Below are positions 44,200-56,411 of a stretch of 64,000 bases of DNA, one piece after another (within the stretch, counting starts at the first letter, position 1; every line of letters begins with the position of its first letter). The DNA is from Erodium maritimum. Taxonomy: Eukaryota; Streptophyta; Magnoliopsida; Geraniales; Geraniaceae. A program made the translations under genes and the position numbers. Under the pieces are notes generated by a model. That model was not told the origin of the DNA. It worked only from the letters and a program-made list of their open reading frames with translations, and made no database searches. The DNA lies in assembly GCA_963921825.1 (NCBI GenBank), contig OY997595.1:64139879-64203878 (forward strand), given 5' to 3'.

Positions 44200-45110
44200 A
44201 CTCAATTGCTTCTCCTCAATCAGCCTTAGGGCCTCTCGCTACTCTCGACGTTGACGTCGTCGTCGTCGTTGTCCTTCCCGAGCCTTGTCCCACTCATCCA
44301 CCGTTAATCCACAACCTCCCCCCCATCTTCTCCATCGACCACTCTCTACATCCCCTCCTGGAACTGCCAAGGTAAGGGATCAAAGGCGTTCTGCTACCTC
44401 ACCTATTTGCCTAGCCTTTACTGTCTACTCATACCTCCTCCTTTACTCTACGGACCACCGGTTTTATCAAGAAGACGAGAATGGTTCTAGCAACAAGAAA
44501 GGGTCGAACCTGAACACTATGGATCCCTGTACTGGGTTCTTTCAACCCCTCGATCCAGTTCATGGAGATTGGGATCAACGGGTGGTTTTGAAGGCGTGGC
44601 CGACGATGGAAAATGGTGGTGTCTCTTCCGGAGTATGGGCAACAACCGAGGAAGATTGTCGAGGTGTTGTGTTGCCATGAATCAATAATAAGATCTCTTG
44701 TTGGACCAAAAAATCAAGCGAGGCCTGCTACGCAACCTCGCCATTTCCAATTAGTACTAGACAAGAGAGCGGAATGATGTTGAGGAGACATGTCCCATCG
44801 TAATGGGACCTGACACAACTCAATCCCAAGTCTTCTCCTTTTCGTGGGGACATCCTAGGCTACCTGGCATCATCCTCACCCCCCAAGGGTCTTCATCGAA
44901 GAACCAACATGTTCTTTAGGAAAAGTAGGCCCACCCGAGTCAACACAGGAAAAGTGAAAGAAAAAATAGATGCGCACTTCCATGGAATAAGAATTTATCC
45001 CCTAAGTTGTCACTTGTATTAGCCGTGCATTTTCGTTACAGTGCAAGCATTTCGGGCATGTCCGAAACTATGTCTCACCCTTCAATTTTGTTTTCGATTA
45101 TGTTACCACG
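44200..45110 (+). mobile_element. Second degenerate copy of the 24600-25960 repeat family
   Basis: GC-rich with broken frames. It shares the CAATCCCAA and GCATCATCCTCACC block and the following CCAACATGTTCT with the copy near 25640-25760. A WNCQG-like phrase near 44358 recalls the start of LINE endonuclease, but nothing longer follows. A GTC-repeat run lies at about 44250-44270. Confidence 0.4.
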
Positions 45111-45119
45111 ACGTCTGTT

Positions 45120-46057
45120 TCCTTTGTGCTGCTGATTAATCGGAGTCAAAGCTTGTTTAGTGCGGTCTTTGGTGTGGCGTTTCTCTTCTTTGCAGTGGTT
45201 GGTGGCAGTTCAATCTGGGCAGGTGTTGGCTCGTGCTCGGTATAATTACAAGCTTTCCCCTTTAGGTCCTCGTTTGGTATCGGCTAGCGAAGGGTTAACG
45301 ATCTCGGTTTCAGAACGCTCAGCTCGAGTTCCAGCGTCGGATCTCTGGATCGTTTGGTGCGGTTACTTGCTTGGAGGACTAAGCTCGTACTCGGTAGAAA
45401 TACTGGTCCTCCCCCTTTTGGGCCTTTTCTTGGTGTTGAACCGAATTGGATTTTGGTGGATTGAGTTTGAGCTCCACTGTTTGGTAATCTCTTTTCCCTC
45501 TCTGTTATGCTTTCTTCTCTCTTCCTATCCTCACTCTCTCAGGGATTGGTCTTCGCTTCTTCTCGTTCACGGAGTGGTTCAAGCTCGCTGGTTGAAGGTG
45601 TTGGCCGCCGACGAGGGTTTTGGCCTTTGTGCCTTCTTAGAAGCCAATTGTTTGAGTGGGGGAAAAGATAGTTGTTCAGCTTCGACAAGGGTAGGGTTAA
45701 ATTTTTACCGGTTCATTTGCTTCGCTGCTGGAAGCCCTACCTTTTTGTGCTTCAAGTTGGCTAAATCTGGATTTCTAGATCCTTTGTTTTTCTTTCTTCG
45801 CGCTTCAAGGTTGTTATATTTGGGTATTGGACCCGGTTTTTAGGTTTGTTAGCTTCCTTGGTGAAGCGGTATGTGTTTCTTCTTCTGGATTCTTATGTTT
45901 GTTGGCTTCATGTGTGAAGCAGGGTGGTTCTTTCTTTGGTTGTATTGTTTCTTGTAGCTGGTTTTGCCTTTATTGGTTGTTCTTGTAATCCCTCCATGTA
46001 ACTCATCTTTATACTCAAAAGAGGTTTAATTTAAATTTGTTTTGCTGATAAAAAAAA
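45120..46057 (+). mobile_element. Probable LINE-like 3' segment ending in poly(A)
   Basis: A T/G-rich segment ending in TTGTTTTGCTGATAAAAAAAA. The alternating TTTGCC/TTGTTGGCTTC phrases and the A-tail suggest a retroposed LINE 3' region. The 227-codon open frame at 45160-45843 is hydrophobic from T-richness and matches nothing I know. It ends 110 bp from the NRT2 stop codon. No target duplication found. Confidence 0.4.
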
Positions 46058-46166
46058 CAGCAAGATGAAGGTTCAGATCGATCAAGTAGTTACGAGGACT
46101 CATATATCGAAACCTTACACGAAAACAATACAATGTTCACGAAAACATGATAAAAATGAACAATGC

Positions 46167-49100
46167 TTACACACGACTCGGACTAGTACTAGACTCCGGT
46201 GGAGTTTCCCCGTCCCCATCTCTCCGGCCACGCTCCGACCGGCTGTTCTCAGCAAACTTCAGGCTGCCCTGGTGCAACCCTTTGAGCTTCTCCTCCTCAT
46301 TCCACTCCGACCCATAATAATACTCCTCAATCCCCTTCCTCGTATCCTTCGTCGCGGGCAGCAACATGCTCCCCCACTGAGGAAAGTGTACCGACGCCGT
46401 CGGTAGGGTACAAATCACGATCATCACACCCATCAGCGACAACCCGGTAGCGGTCGAGTAACCCGACCCGGTAAAGAACAACAACTGGGTCAGACCCGAC
46501 CCGAAGTTCCCGCCCGCCCCGGTCAAACCGGATATGACCCCGAGCGAACGACGGGAGATGAAGGGGATGATCCCGAAAGTGGCGCCGCAGGCCGCCTGGG
46601 CGCCGATTGAGAAGAGGATCATGGAGAGGATGGAGATGGGGAGCGAGTCGGCTCGGCCGAGGCAGATGCAAAAGATGCCGCCAAGGGTCTGGAGGAGCCA
46701 GAGGGTCCAGAGGCGGCCGCGCATGCCGAAGCGGCGGGCGGCGAGGTCGGAGGCGAGACCGCCGATGGGGCGGGCGAGGAGGTTGGCCATGCCGAAAGTG
46801 GCAGCGATGGTACCGGCTACGCGGAGCTTGAGGTTGAAGCGGTCAAAGAAGTACTCGGCTATGACGTTGTCGATGGTCAGCTCCACGCCTAAGGACATGC
46901 CGTAGAGTAGCACGAAGATCCATGTTCTGTAGTTTGTGACTGCGTACCAAACCACCTATATCAACAAAAGTAATCAAATTTAATATGAGGAATGAGATAA
47001 TTGATGTAATACATATTAAGAAATTCTCAAAATGTATCAAAATCTGTTAAGTGTGATTAATGTCGTAAAATATCAGTCACATCCTTGTCACGTGTTCTAA
47101 AACTTTCCTAAAATGGAAACTTCAACTTTTCGTTTATTCTCAAATCATAACTTTGACTTTTCGTTTATTGCCAAATCATAACCATGAACTATCAACTTTT
47201 CATGTTACTCACTTAACGATCGTTAGACTTACGAACGAAAAATACAACTGTTGCTGGTCAACGTTACTACATGACAATGTATGTTTACTTAGTTAAGATT
47301 TAACAATAAACGAAAAGTGGACATACGGACATGGAGTAACCTCTATTAAGAAAGACGCATTTTCAGATCCAAGATGGGTCTGAAAAAAAATCAATTTATT
47401 TGGGATATTATATACTCTACCCATTAGTATGTTACAACTACACGAAATGACCAAAATAACCTTATACATTTTATACAAGTTTGTCTGCAATTTGCTTTAT
47501 CAATCATATTTTAGCATGTTGTGTTATGACCATTTTGATATCATATCTTAGCCGTTTTTTTTAAAATAATAACTATTGTCTATCGAAAATTATTAAAAAC
47601 TAACGGAATATGTTTGAATCGTCAAAACTTGTTAATTGGTCATGAGAGATGCCAAGTTTACCCATAAAGAAAGGCTAATTAGAGCTATGAAACAGTAGAC
47701 AAACCCCATTAGTATGTATGTTAACTGGACTTGACGTTTAATGACAAACTTGACAATTTGCATGGTCTGATAACTAGACTTGATGGTTTAAACAAACTTC
47801 GTTAATTTTAACGATTTCTAATAATCTACCATGTTATTATTTAAAAAATATCAGCCAAAAATATGACCTGCAAACCCACATTGAAATGCTCTGGAGTTAT
47901 CCCTTAAAACAACGATAACTCCCTACAAAAATCTCCGGTAGCCTGTTAAAAACATGCTAATTTTCCTGAACAAGGCGGGGTAGGAAAATAATTTGGCCAT
48001 AAAATTTCTCTTCTATATGGGCTAGTTGGCATAGTTTGAAGTAAATTATATGTAGAGTAATTTTTTACGGGTCTCAACTCTTTTCGCTCTCTGCCTTTTC
48101 TTTAGCGCCGCCTGTAAGTTTTGGCCATGATCTATGCCATGGCCTGCGTCATTACCCTCTTCACTATGATCACAACAACAATGATGTGAGAGGATGTTGT
48201 TCCCAAACTCGAAGTTACCACGCAGGACGGTGGCGATGAACCCATGAAAAGCGTCGCTCTCTTTGAACCCCTTAGGGTTTCTCATCGAACCCCTCCGGGA
48301 TTGAATTCTCGCCGTCGCTGATCATCCCTCCGGTCGACGTGTGCCACCGTGCTCCTGTTTCAGGTTCCGCATCAGTCCCGGCCGCCATCTACCCTCCCCT
48401 CTTGTCGCGCCTTTCCTGGCACGAACAGATTCCACTCCGCCGCTATCGGTCTCCTCGCTCTCCACGTCGTCGCCATCGACAACGGGCTGCAACCACCAAT
48501 CATGCCGACTAGGCACCGGCCCCACGTAGCTCCAGGACAGGCTCAATCAAACCCGAGCATCAACGTGGCCGTGACCGGAGCGATCCTGGAGGGTCGCTGG
48601 ATTTGGGACCCGGGAGGAGGGATGCTAGGTCGGTATCTGTATCCTCGACAACCAAAGCCGATCACCTCGATCACAGCTCTCTATATTTGGTCGATTTATA
48701 TTTATTTTGTTGTTTGTTGGAACTTTTTGGTTTCTGTTTTGTGTTGGACACTTTTGATTATGTCTCGTTGTTTTGAGACGTTGGTAAGGAGATGTCGTGA
48801 GTTATTGTCTACGATAAAAAAATAGGCCATTTTTACGGGTCCATGAGCGCTGGGTTTGCTACGGTCGGCCTAGACACATATCTGGAACCCAGAGCGGTTA
48901 TGCTTTACATTGTATGGTTTTTTTGTTTACAGTAATGCACTTCCCCAGCTACCCGTTTCAAAATAAAATATGTAGAGTAACTAAAGGGCGAAATTACGGA
49001 AATAACCTTGAAAAACTTGTCCTTGTTAACGTCTCCTTTCTTCTGTAGAGCAATAAGGTTGCCGTCGGGCAAATCCTGGCCCAACCACAAGACGAGAACC

Positions 49101-49813
49101 CCCATGACAACATGCAACCACCCGGGGACAAAGAACGCGATCCTCCACGCCGTGAACGGCGTCGCTCCGGCCTTCTTGATGACGTCGAACAGCAGCGGCA
49201 TGAGCAGCTGCGTCACCCCTCCGCCCATGTTCCCCCACCCCGCCGCCGTGCCGTTGACGAGCCCGATGATCCGGCCGTTGAACATGGTGCTCATCCAGTA
49301 CTGGCACGACACGAACGTCGCGAGCGAGAACCCGATCATGAACCGCACGGCGACGTATCCTCCGGCGGAGGAGACGAGGGACATGGAGAAGACGGCGGGG
49401 GCGGAGAGCATGATGAGGAAGGCGCAGCTGTAGCGCGGGCCCATGAGGTCGCAGGCGGCGCCCATGACGAGGCGGGAGAAGATGCTGCCGGAGACGGAGG
49501 CGATGGCGGCGTTGCCGATGTCGCGCTTGGTTAGGTTGAGGTTGTCGCGGATGACGGGGACCAAGGGGGCGGCGGCGAAGGTGGAGACGAAGCAGGTGAA
49601 GAAGGAGAGCCAGGAGAGGTGGAAGGTCAGCATGTGGGGGCGGGAGAGGGAGAGGATCTTGAACACCTTCGACTTGTGCTCGGAGTCCACCGGGATCGGG
49701 AACTTGGCCGTCGAGTCCGTCGGGGAGGCCACGGAGAAAGCGAAGGTCTGTTCTTTGCCGGAGACGCCGTGCATGGACGTCCCCGGCGACCCCTCCTTGT
49801 CGTTGCTTGTCAT
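46167..49813 (-). CDS. NRT2: High-affinity nitrate transporter NRT2, 2 exons
   Basis: Exon 1 49813-49007 and exon 2 46955-46167, one GT-AG intron in phase 0, 531 residues, the usual NRT2 length. It is an MFS (nitrate/nitrite porter) protein of the plasma membrane with about twelve membrane segments. It imports nitrate with protons, normally with an NAR2/NRT3 partner. Visible marks are the nitrate signatures [17 protein letters not shown] and [17 protein letters not shown], the MFS loop motif [14 protein letters not shown], and its second-half counterpart [22 protein letters not shown]. The C-terminus is long and charged, as in NRT2.1-type proteins. Coding sequence is very GC-rich, especially in third positions, unlike the AT-rich flanks; long antisense frames result from this. 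Whether it is NRT2.1, 2.2 or 2.4-like cannot be settled here. Confidence 0.95.
46956..49006 (-). other. NRT2 intron, 2.05 kb
   Basis: GT-AG intron enlarged by a 907-bp retroposon. The 46956-48047 part is AT-rich. A loose inverted pair, ACTTTTCGTTTATTG at about 47155 and CAATAAACGAAAAGT at about 47305, may mark a small MITE. Confidence 0.7.
48061..48967 (+). mobile_element. Retroposon in the NRT2 intron with 13-bp target duplication
   Basis: ATATGTAGAGTAA occurs at 48048-48060 and 48968-48980, bracketing a 907-bp GC-rich insert. It ends in CCCGTTTCAAAATAAA and is related to the retroposon at 26020-26849 (CCGGGAGGAGGGA, CCATGAGCGCT and the terminal CCCGTTTCA). It lies antisense to NRT2. No retroelement enzyme is encoded, so it depended on a LINE. 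The 158-codon plus-strand frame (48349-48825) has no known motif. Confidence 0.82.
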
Positions 49814-49873
49814 GGTCGAGGTTTACTATAAGGTTTTGAGAGAAGATAAAAGAGAAGTGAGTTAGTGTTTATA

Positions 49874-49882
49874 CTTTATATA
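49874..49882 (-). promoter_or_regulatory. TATA box of NRT2
   Basis: TATATAAAG on the minus strand, about 60 bp upstream of the NRT2 ATG, implying a short 5' UTR. No nitrate-response element could be assigned with confidence. Confidence 0.5.
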
Positions 49883-51065
49883 TGGTGATGAAGAGTTATA
49901 TATATATATATACACTATTTGGGTGTGCATGTTCCACTAATCTATATATTTGGTTTGTTAGGACAGCTTGTTCTTGTAATTTTAACCGATAAATTAGAGG
50001 TATATATTAAAATTTTAAAAATATATAAAGATTAATGTAGATATTTGTAATTTTATAATGTTAGTGTTTGCAAATGTAATACGAGTATACGTTAGTGTAA
50101 GTAAACGTAAGTAACCCTAATAATTAGGTTGCTCAATTTGTTTTATCATTTTTATGTTCGAAATCGGTCCCTCTAACTTGAAAAAAACATGTTTTTTTTT
50201 CTGGATAAAAACTAGAAATAAACGATTATTATTCTCAAAGTGAAATAAGATTAAACCTCAATAATTAAGTTAACTCGAATTAAAATACGGGAATCCATGA
50301 TATAAATTATAAACTTCGTTCAAAAGATTTATTGAAATTCAAGTTTAACTTAAAGAACGTTAGGTTAATGGTTTTTTTCTATGAGTTTTTTATCCATGAA
50401 AAATCTGATCTAAAAATTGTCATTTCGTAGCATGTTATTGTTCAGTTTTCTGTTCTCGTATAACCATTTAGTATAAACATCTTTGGGACTCCATATGGAT
50501 TATAGGGTGAGACAGACATGGATCATTTTCGAGCTGTTGTGGAAGCAGCATATGCATGTCGGATATGCATTTCCAAATAGGCTTTTCTTGTTTGCATGGG
50601 AAGGCCGGTCGATGAAGACACAACACAACACAGTTTGTATTATTTATGTACTATATACCCTTTCCCATGCTCGAAGAGCTACGTGAACATATATTTCTAT
50701 CTTAAACTATATATTATAATATGTTTCTGTTAATCATTCCCAAGTTTGTGCTCTTGAAAATGTCTCAATGTTGAGCGCATTTATTTGTTTAATCTATGTT
50801 CAAAACCCAGTGATAGTTTTGTGAATGTGGAGCAAATCCTCTGACACTCGCATATTCATTTGCTTGAACCTCAATCGGCTACCAGAAAAATTCCAAACAC
50901 TTAGGACAAAATGTGGTGAGTTAGACCTATTGTTTTTTTTAGCAAAACAGTCTCTACAGCACACTATATACATTGTTTAAGGAATGGTAATAAAGTGCCC
51001 ACTATTTAACTAAACAAAATCTTGATCGGTTTGAAAATGGTCGCTACACCTTCATCTAATTATTT
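49883..51065. other. Upstream region of NRT2, no gene recognised
   Basis: AT-rich, with a TA-rich run near 49890-49915. Probably carries the NRT2 promoter in its left part. A 67-codon frame at 50483-50686 lacks support. Confidence 0.4.
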
Positions 51066-51074
51066 TTAAATAGA

Positions 51075-51493
51075 GGGAAAATTACCAATACCTACCCAAA
51101 ACTATGCCCATTTAACTGATGTTTACCTTAAAGTTTAAAGTTAACTGATGCATACCCTTAAGCTTCGAAAATGTAACTCAAAACCCCTTCGTCAGCTAAA
51201 ATAACGAAAATACCCTCAACTACACTTCAATAATTATGTTAAAAAAATTATTTAAAAATTAATTTTGTTATATATATATATATATTTACTTATTAAATGA
51301 CTTCATTTTTATTTAAAAAATCACTTCATCTATATTTTAAAAAAATTACTGAGGGTATTTTCGTCATTTCAACTGACAGAAGGGGTTTTTAGTTACAAGT
51401 CGTAACTTCAAGGTATGCATCAGTTAACTTTAAACTTCAGGGTAAACATCTGTTAAATAGCCATGGTTTTGGGTAGGTATTAGTAGTTTTCCC
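51075..51493. mobile_element. Hairpin MITE, Mutator-like
   Basis: The left arm (51075-51225) and right arm (51345-51493) are inverted copies over about 150 bases, starting GGGAAAA(T/C)TAC. Flanks TTAAATAGA and TTAAATGAA are a plausible decayed 9-bp target duplication. A central (TA)n lies at about 51262-51285. Non-coding. Confidence 0.72.
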
Positions 51494-51499
51494 TTAAAT

Positions 51500-51955
51500 G
51501 AAAATCGATTGTTGAGTTAGTTCAAGAAAGGGTTTAGGTTTAGCCGTTTAGGGTCTTTCAAACTCTTTTGCTACATAAATTCCAGGAAATATGAAACGTA
51601 TAAATAAGGTGCACAATAGTTAGTACCCTTATGTCCCTCTCATAGCTTTCTCTCTCGACAGACCAAACCCTATCTTTAGCCGAGCTTCTATAATTACCGT
51701 CATTCCCTCGTCTCGTCATCGCCGGTGACGGCCACGACTGTAGTCGTTGTCGGCGAAGGTCTCTTCGGATCACTCTATTTCCCCTTCCCCCCCTCTCCCC
51801 TTGAAGGGTAGTTGAGGAAATTTTCGTCATTGTACCTGACAGCTTGGGCTATTTGTTATATAACTAAACATCTGAGTAGGTATCAGTTAAAAAAACTTTA
51901 GAGTAAGTATCAGTTAAACGCTACAAGTTTGGGGTAAGTATTTGTAATATACTCA
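51500..51955. repeat. GC-rich fragment bordered by half of a related MITE end
   Basis: 51835-51945 carries phrases such as GTAGGTATCAGTTAA and AGTAAGTATCAGTTAAA related in style to the hairpin MITE ends. 51620-51800 is GC-rich (CCGGTGACGGCC) and may be captured gene sequence; the minus-strand 90-codon frame has no recognised family. Confidence 0.35.
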
Positions 51956-52674
51956 CATTTTTTTGATATATTCTTGTTTTGCTCACGTATTTTAAGGTCT
52001 CATATGTTTTAAAATATATAATTTGTTATCCTTAAAACATATCTAATCTGTTATCCTTTTGTTTTGTTCACTTGACTTTTTTTCTTTTCAAATGGGGTTA
52101 AAAAACTAACAAATATTCCATTTCATTTGTCTTGTGACACCATGTGCTAGTTAAGTGAGATGAACTGACGATTTTTCCCTTACTCATTTTTACCATATTG
52201 ATTGTATAAAGGAAATGACCATTTTACCATTTTTTAATAATAAATAGAATTTGATAAATAGTTATAAAAATTAAATAAATAAACTATAAAATTAAAAATA
52301 TATTCAACTAAATCTATCGACCTAATACATTTATTCCTCTCCAATATTATACCTAATCTACTTCGTCTTCCTCTCCATATTTGCTTGATCAATTCCTTGG
52401 TAGATATTATTGGTGGAGCTAAGGGCAACATCGTTAGTCGGTGAGGAGAACACAAAGTAGATCTGATCGACAGAACAAGGGGTAGTGGATCTAGGTTCGG
52501 GGTGAGCAAATCTCCCTCTCTACATCATCTTCTTCTATGGCGACCATCACCGGCTCTTAGACTTCTTCCTCCGTCGTTAATCTCGGGTTTGTGCTGGCCG
52601 ATGAATAGATTTGTGCGTCATGGTCAATATTCTTTGAGATGGGGTTGTCGTCGGCTTCTGACCTCGTGCAGATC

Positions 52675-53130
52675 TATCAAGGTCACAGAAATTAATGGAC
52701 CCGAGCATTGTATTCATGAGCTTAAGTGTCAAAGCCCATCTGAAGATGAAGAGCCCAATAAGAACCACATCATCATTTTGAAGAAGAGAACATGATGTCT
52801 TCGTGTGAAGGGTCAGACTGGTACATCAGCTCGTGAATTGTAGAAGAGGGAGAGTTACAAGAGGACAACTCAGCAGGAGGAAGGACCACAAACATCTCTA
52901 ATATATATACTCATTTGTAAGTGCTTTTAGGGTTAGCTAAGATTGTAGAGAGAAACACCTTGGAGCAAGGCAGCTCAGAGCTTGGAGCAAGCTTGGGTTC
53001 GATCTGTAATTGATGCCTACAGTTTCTATTTCGTATCAGTAAATCTAGTTCATTTCAGTTTAGTTGTTTTTGTGTGTTATTACTGAAGTTGGGTTTAATT
53101 ATTCTGGATTCAAATTTTAGAATCCTGACA
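52675..53130 (+). repeat. 5' LTR of the pol-less element
   Basis: 456 bp. The start reads TATCAAGG where the 3' copy has TGTCAGGG, i.e. two G-to-A changes at the terminus. It ends AATCCTGACA next to the primer-binding site. Confidence 0.82.
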
Positions 53131-53160
53131 CTGGTATTAGAGCCACAGATTCAGCGACCA

Positions 53161-53651
53161 TGGAGTTATAGGAGCTGATTTTGCAAATCTCATGACTGGA
53201 AGAAGAGATCGAAAGGTGTGACCAAATCCAGGAGGATTTGATTACACATTTGGAGAAGAAGGAGGAGGAACTGGGAAGGATTCCATGGTGGCAGGAGACT
53301 CGACATCTCAGAGCAGAGATGAATGCCATGGTCGATTGTATCAACGAGTGGAGACAACGTGAGTATGAACTCAAGGGAGATTTGGAGGTCGAGAAGTAGC
53401 AACAAGAAAAAATGGAGGCTGAACTCGAAGTAAAGAGGGTGATTGAACTCGGAACAAAGAGGGAGGCTGAACTTGAAGCAAAAAGAGAGGTTGAACTCCA
53501 GAAAAAAAAATGTAGGCTGATATTCAAGAAAAGTTGGAGGCGAAGAAAAAGGTGCAGCAACAAGAAAGAGAGGAGTTATTGGAAAAGGATCGGTTTTTAT
53601 TGTCACTCCGAGACTTGTTCGTGCCCGAACCCTACAACAATGGTTATGAAT
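53161..53651 (+). pseudogene. Coiled-coil (Gag-like?) reading frame, broken
   Basis: Begins with ATG shortly after the primer-binding site. It has stops at the fourth, twelfth and about eightieth codons and a frameshift in the A-run near 53510. It is rich in Glu/Lys with regular heptads (LEVEK, EAELEAKREVELQKK, KVQQQEREELLEKD). After the shift the sense continues to RFLLSLRDLFVPEPYNNGYE, where the nested LTR interrupts it. The sense resumes after 56401 with LLGELVRLFKEV in the same phase. No zinc knuckle. Its position suggests Gag, but no Gag family is recognised. Confidence 0.45.
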
Positions 53652-56401
53652 TGTAAAATCCAATTTTTTTTAAAAGGGTGGTTTACTGAAAAGCAAAACT
53701 TGAGGGTAGAAGATTGCAACATTTGTTGTTGAAAAAAAAAGGGGGGGAAAGGTTTTGTTTGGGCTGAGAAGGATTGGGCCCGACTGGGCCCAGCGCAGAG
53801 CCATGCCTCCGGCCCACGCTCTCGAGTCGGCCCAGTGCACCCCTTTAAAAGGGCAGAAACCCTAATTCGATGCAACTGTTCATCTTCCCTCGCCCCTTTC
53901 TCTCTCAGGCTGCTCTCGCCTTCGCGTACCAGGCACGAAGCTCGCCGGCGTGCTGCTTCGTTCCCGACCACTTCGCTGGATTCCATCCCTTCCTCCACTC
54001 CTTCCTCACCTCCTGCTTTGTCACCGAGCGCCAGAAACCCCTATAACCCAGAAGCTCCCTCCACCCGTCTTCTCCCTCTTCATTTCAAGACCACCGCCGG
54101 CGATTTAAAGAGCCACCGTGCCAGACTCGAAAGGATTCAGCAACGGTGAGTGAAAACCCTCACCAGTTTCTTCTCCCCCATCTTCTTCTTCTCCGTAAAG
54201 CATGAACTCGAGCTCGACGGGAGGTCGGACGAGACCAAGGAGCATCGCCGGAGCGCTCGAGTTTCAGATCTGAAACTCGCGCGTCGGCGAGCTTTTGGCG
54301 GTCAGATCTGGCCGGAAGGGCTCGGGATTCGCACCTCTCATCCGTTTCTTCTTGTTCCCGAACCTTCGACGCTTCGACCGCCATCAGAATCGTCGTTGCC
54401 TCCGCCGCCGGGTCGCCGGAACCCTATCTCCGACCGTCGCCGTCCCCCGCTCCGTCTGGGCCAGAACTAGTCTTGGACTCGGGCCTAGAGTTGAGCTGGG
54501 CCGCGAGTCCGGACTGGATTTGGGCCCCAAGCCCGGATCTGGTTTGGGCCTCAGCCCGGTCTGACTCTTGGTCTCGGGTCTGGACCTGGGTCGGGTACGG
54601 ACCGGTCCGGGTCTGGACCTAGATCCGGGTCGGTTTCCGGGTTCGGGTCGAGTTTCGGGTCGGCCGGGTCGGACAGACTTGTTTATTTAAATTAAAACTA
54701 ATTTAAACGACACTTTGGTCTAAAGCAGACTTTTATTGGATCATTGGGTGTAATTAAAGGAATTAACGAATAGTTAATTGAAAGACCTGGGCTATCTGGA
54801 ACCGATCTGACTTTGGACCGTTTGTGTGTAAACTCAGAGCTAGACTTCGACCGAGAGCTTGGACTTCGCCCGAGCAGATGAAGACCACTCCGGTACCCGT
54901 GTGAAGAACGGAGGAGCGACTGATCGTCCTTTCAGCAGAGTGTATTTGAGGAAGACCGCGAGGTAGGGAAAGTCTTAACTTCTCGTTTAAAATGCTTAGT
55001 ATGCATGTTAGGCTAATAAAATCGGAAAGGTCCTAGAAATGCCTATAGGATGCGAATAACTGGAATAATTGTCTTTCAATTACTAATAATCGGACGTGTC
55101 TAGTAAGCATGCGTAGGATGCCAATCACTAGCATAATTCGCTTTCAATACCTGGGAATTGTTTTACTGGTAGAGCGGCCTTGGCAAAGCCCTCGGATTAG
55201 TTGTGTGTTAGGATCACATGTTTGGTTGTTTGGTTGCTTAGTGGATAGGCTAAAGAGTCTAAAGAGTCTAAAGAAACTAGCTGAATTGCATGGTTGAATG
55301 CTCGATTGAAGGTTTACTTGATTGGTTGAATTGAATGTATACTTGACTGTGGATTGTATTTGAATGATTGCTTGATTCTTTGAATGGTTGAATCGAGTAT
55401 GACTGGTTGTGCCGAGCGGTACAATCAGGTGATCGATGGACCGAAGGGTCATGGCAGGTAGGTGAACGGTAAGTTGTGGTTATGTGATTCATGTGTTGTG
55501 TGTTGTGGTGGAACTGTGATTCGTGTGCGGTGTGTTGTGGTGAAAGTGTGAGTCATTGAGAATTGATTACTTCGTGGTTACTTGAGTGTGATGTTCGTTC
55601 ATGGATTCGTGAGTTGGCTGTTATATCGCTATGGGGCCTACATCGAGGGAGTGCCGGTGGGAGGTAGCGTCATATTCGGTACCCGGTATGGCGCCTACAC
55701 TGAGGGAGTGCCGGTGTAAGGTGGTAGCATAGCCGGTGGCCCTGGTTATGGGATGGTTATTGGATGATTATTGATTGTTTCACCCAAGTGTATGCTCCCT
55801 ATGGGAGTAATACCTTGGTTCCCGAGGACATATAGCTCTTTGGAGACGTTTCCGAGAATCCCGATGATATGCACCCTCAGGGGGGTGTTGCCGGTAGCCT
55901 CGATGATATGCGTCTCCTCTGGACTGAAGGAAAATCCGAGAGGACACACTATGTGTGGATCGGAGGGTGGTGACTTCACGTGCCACGGCATTGATCGGAT
56001 TGGGTATTTCCTGTTAATTACTAAGATTTATCTTGTGACTGTGATTACGAATTGGTTAAACTTTGAAGGTCAATTTGTCATGTATTTTCCCTACTGAGCG
56101 TAAGCTCATCCCTGTGTGATTACTGTTGTGTTTACAGGCGTGATTGAGGAGTAGAGGCTCGGGAGCTTCGTGGTCTGGGTGTGTCCTAGAGGGCCCGGTC
56201 ACACTTTATTTTAGTTTTCAGACAAACTTTGTTGGAGATTATTATTACACCCCTGGAGGGTTTTACTTTTGTTCAACTGAATTATTTGATTTGAGATCTA
56301 TTTGGAGGAGTTTATGATTTATGTTTGAATTATTGTGTTTTAAACCGTTTTCACTCAAGTCACGTCTCGAGTCCGGTCAAAACCGGATTTGGGGCGTGAC
56401 A
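53652..56401 (+). mobile_element. Nested 2.75-kb solo LTR, Ty3-type
   Basis: The right end GGATTTGGGGCGTGACA and the 1.4 kb before it match the LTR at 36101-39122. The left border is placed at TGTAAAATCC (53652) because the host coding sense stops there and the flank TGAAT resembles AGAAT at 56402-56406 (4 of 5). CCCCTTTAAAAGGGC near 53842 looks like a TATA box with a transcription start after it. A GC-rich minisatellite (54430-54680) lies in the same place as in the other LTR. The first 100 bases, with a purine run at 53730-53748, do not match the other LTR, so the left border could be off. Confidence 0.62.
54430..54685. repeat. GC-rich minisatellite in the nested LTR
   Basis: Degenerate repeats of TCTGG(A/C)CC(T/A), TCGGGT and GGGCC phrases, at the same relative position as 36975-37230 but with a different unit. 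Confidence 0.65.
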
Positions 56402-56411
56402 AGAATGACTT

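Noticed and set aside
45160..45843. 227-codon plus-strand frame with hydrophobic stretches
   Set aside because: Hydrophobicity follows from T-rich retroposon sequence ending in a poly(A); no transporter or membrane-protein motif.
46327..46905. Long frames antisense or out of frame to NRT2 exon 2
   Set aside because: Result of high third-position GC; the NRT2 frame explains the region.
49008..49865. Plus-strand frames over NRT2 exon 1
   Set aside because: Antisense shadows of the NRT2 coding sequence.
53412..53732. 106-codon frame in the pol-less element
   Set aside because: Only its first part follows the coiled-coil sense; the rest is a shifted frame entering the nested LTR.
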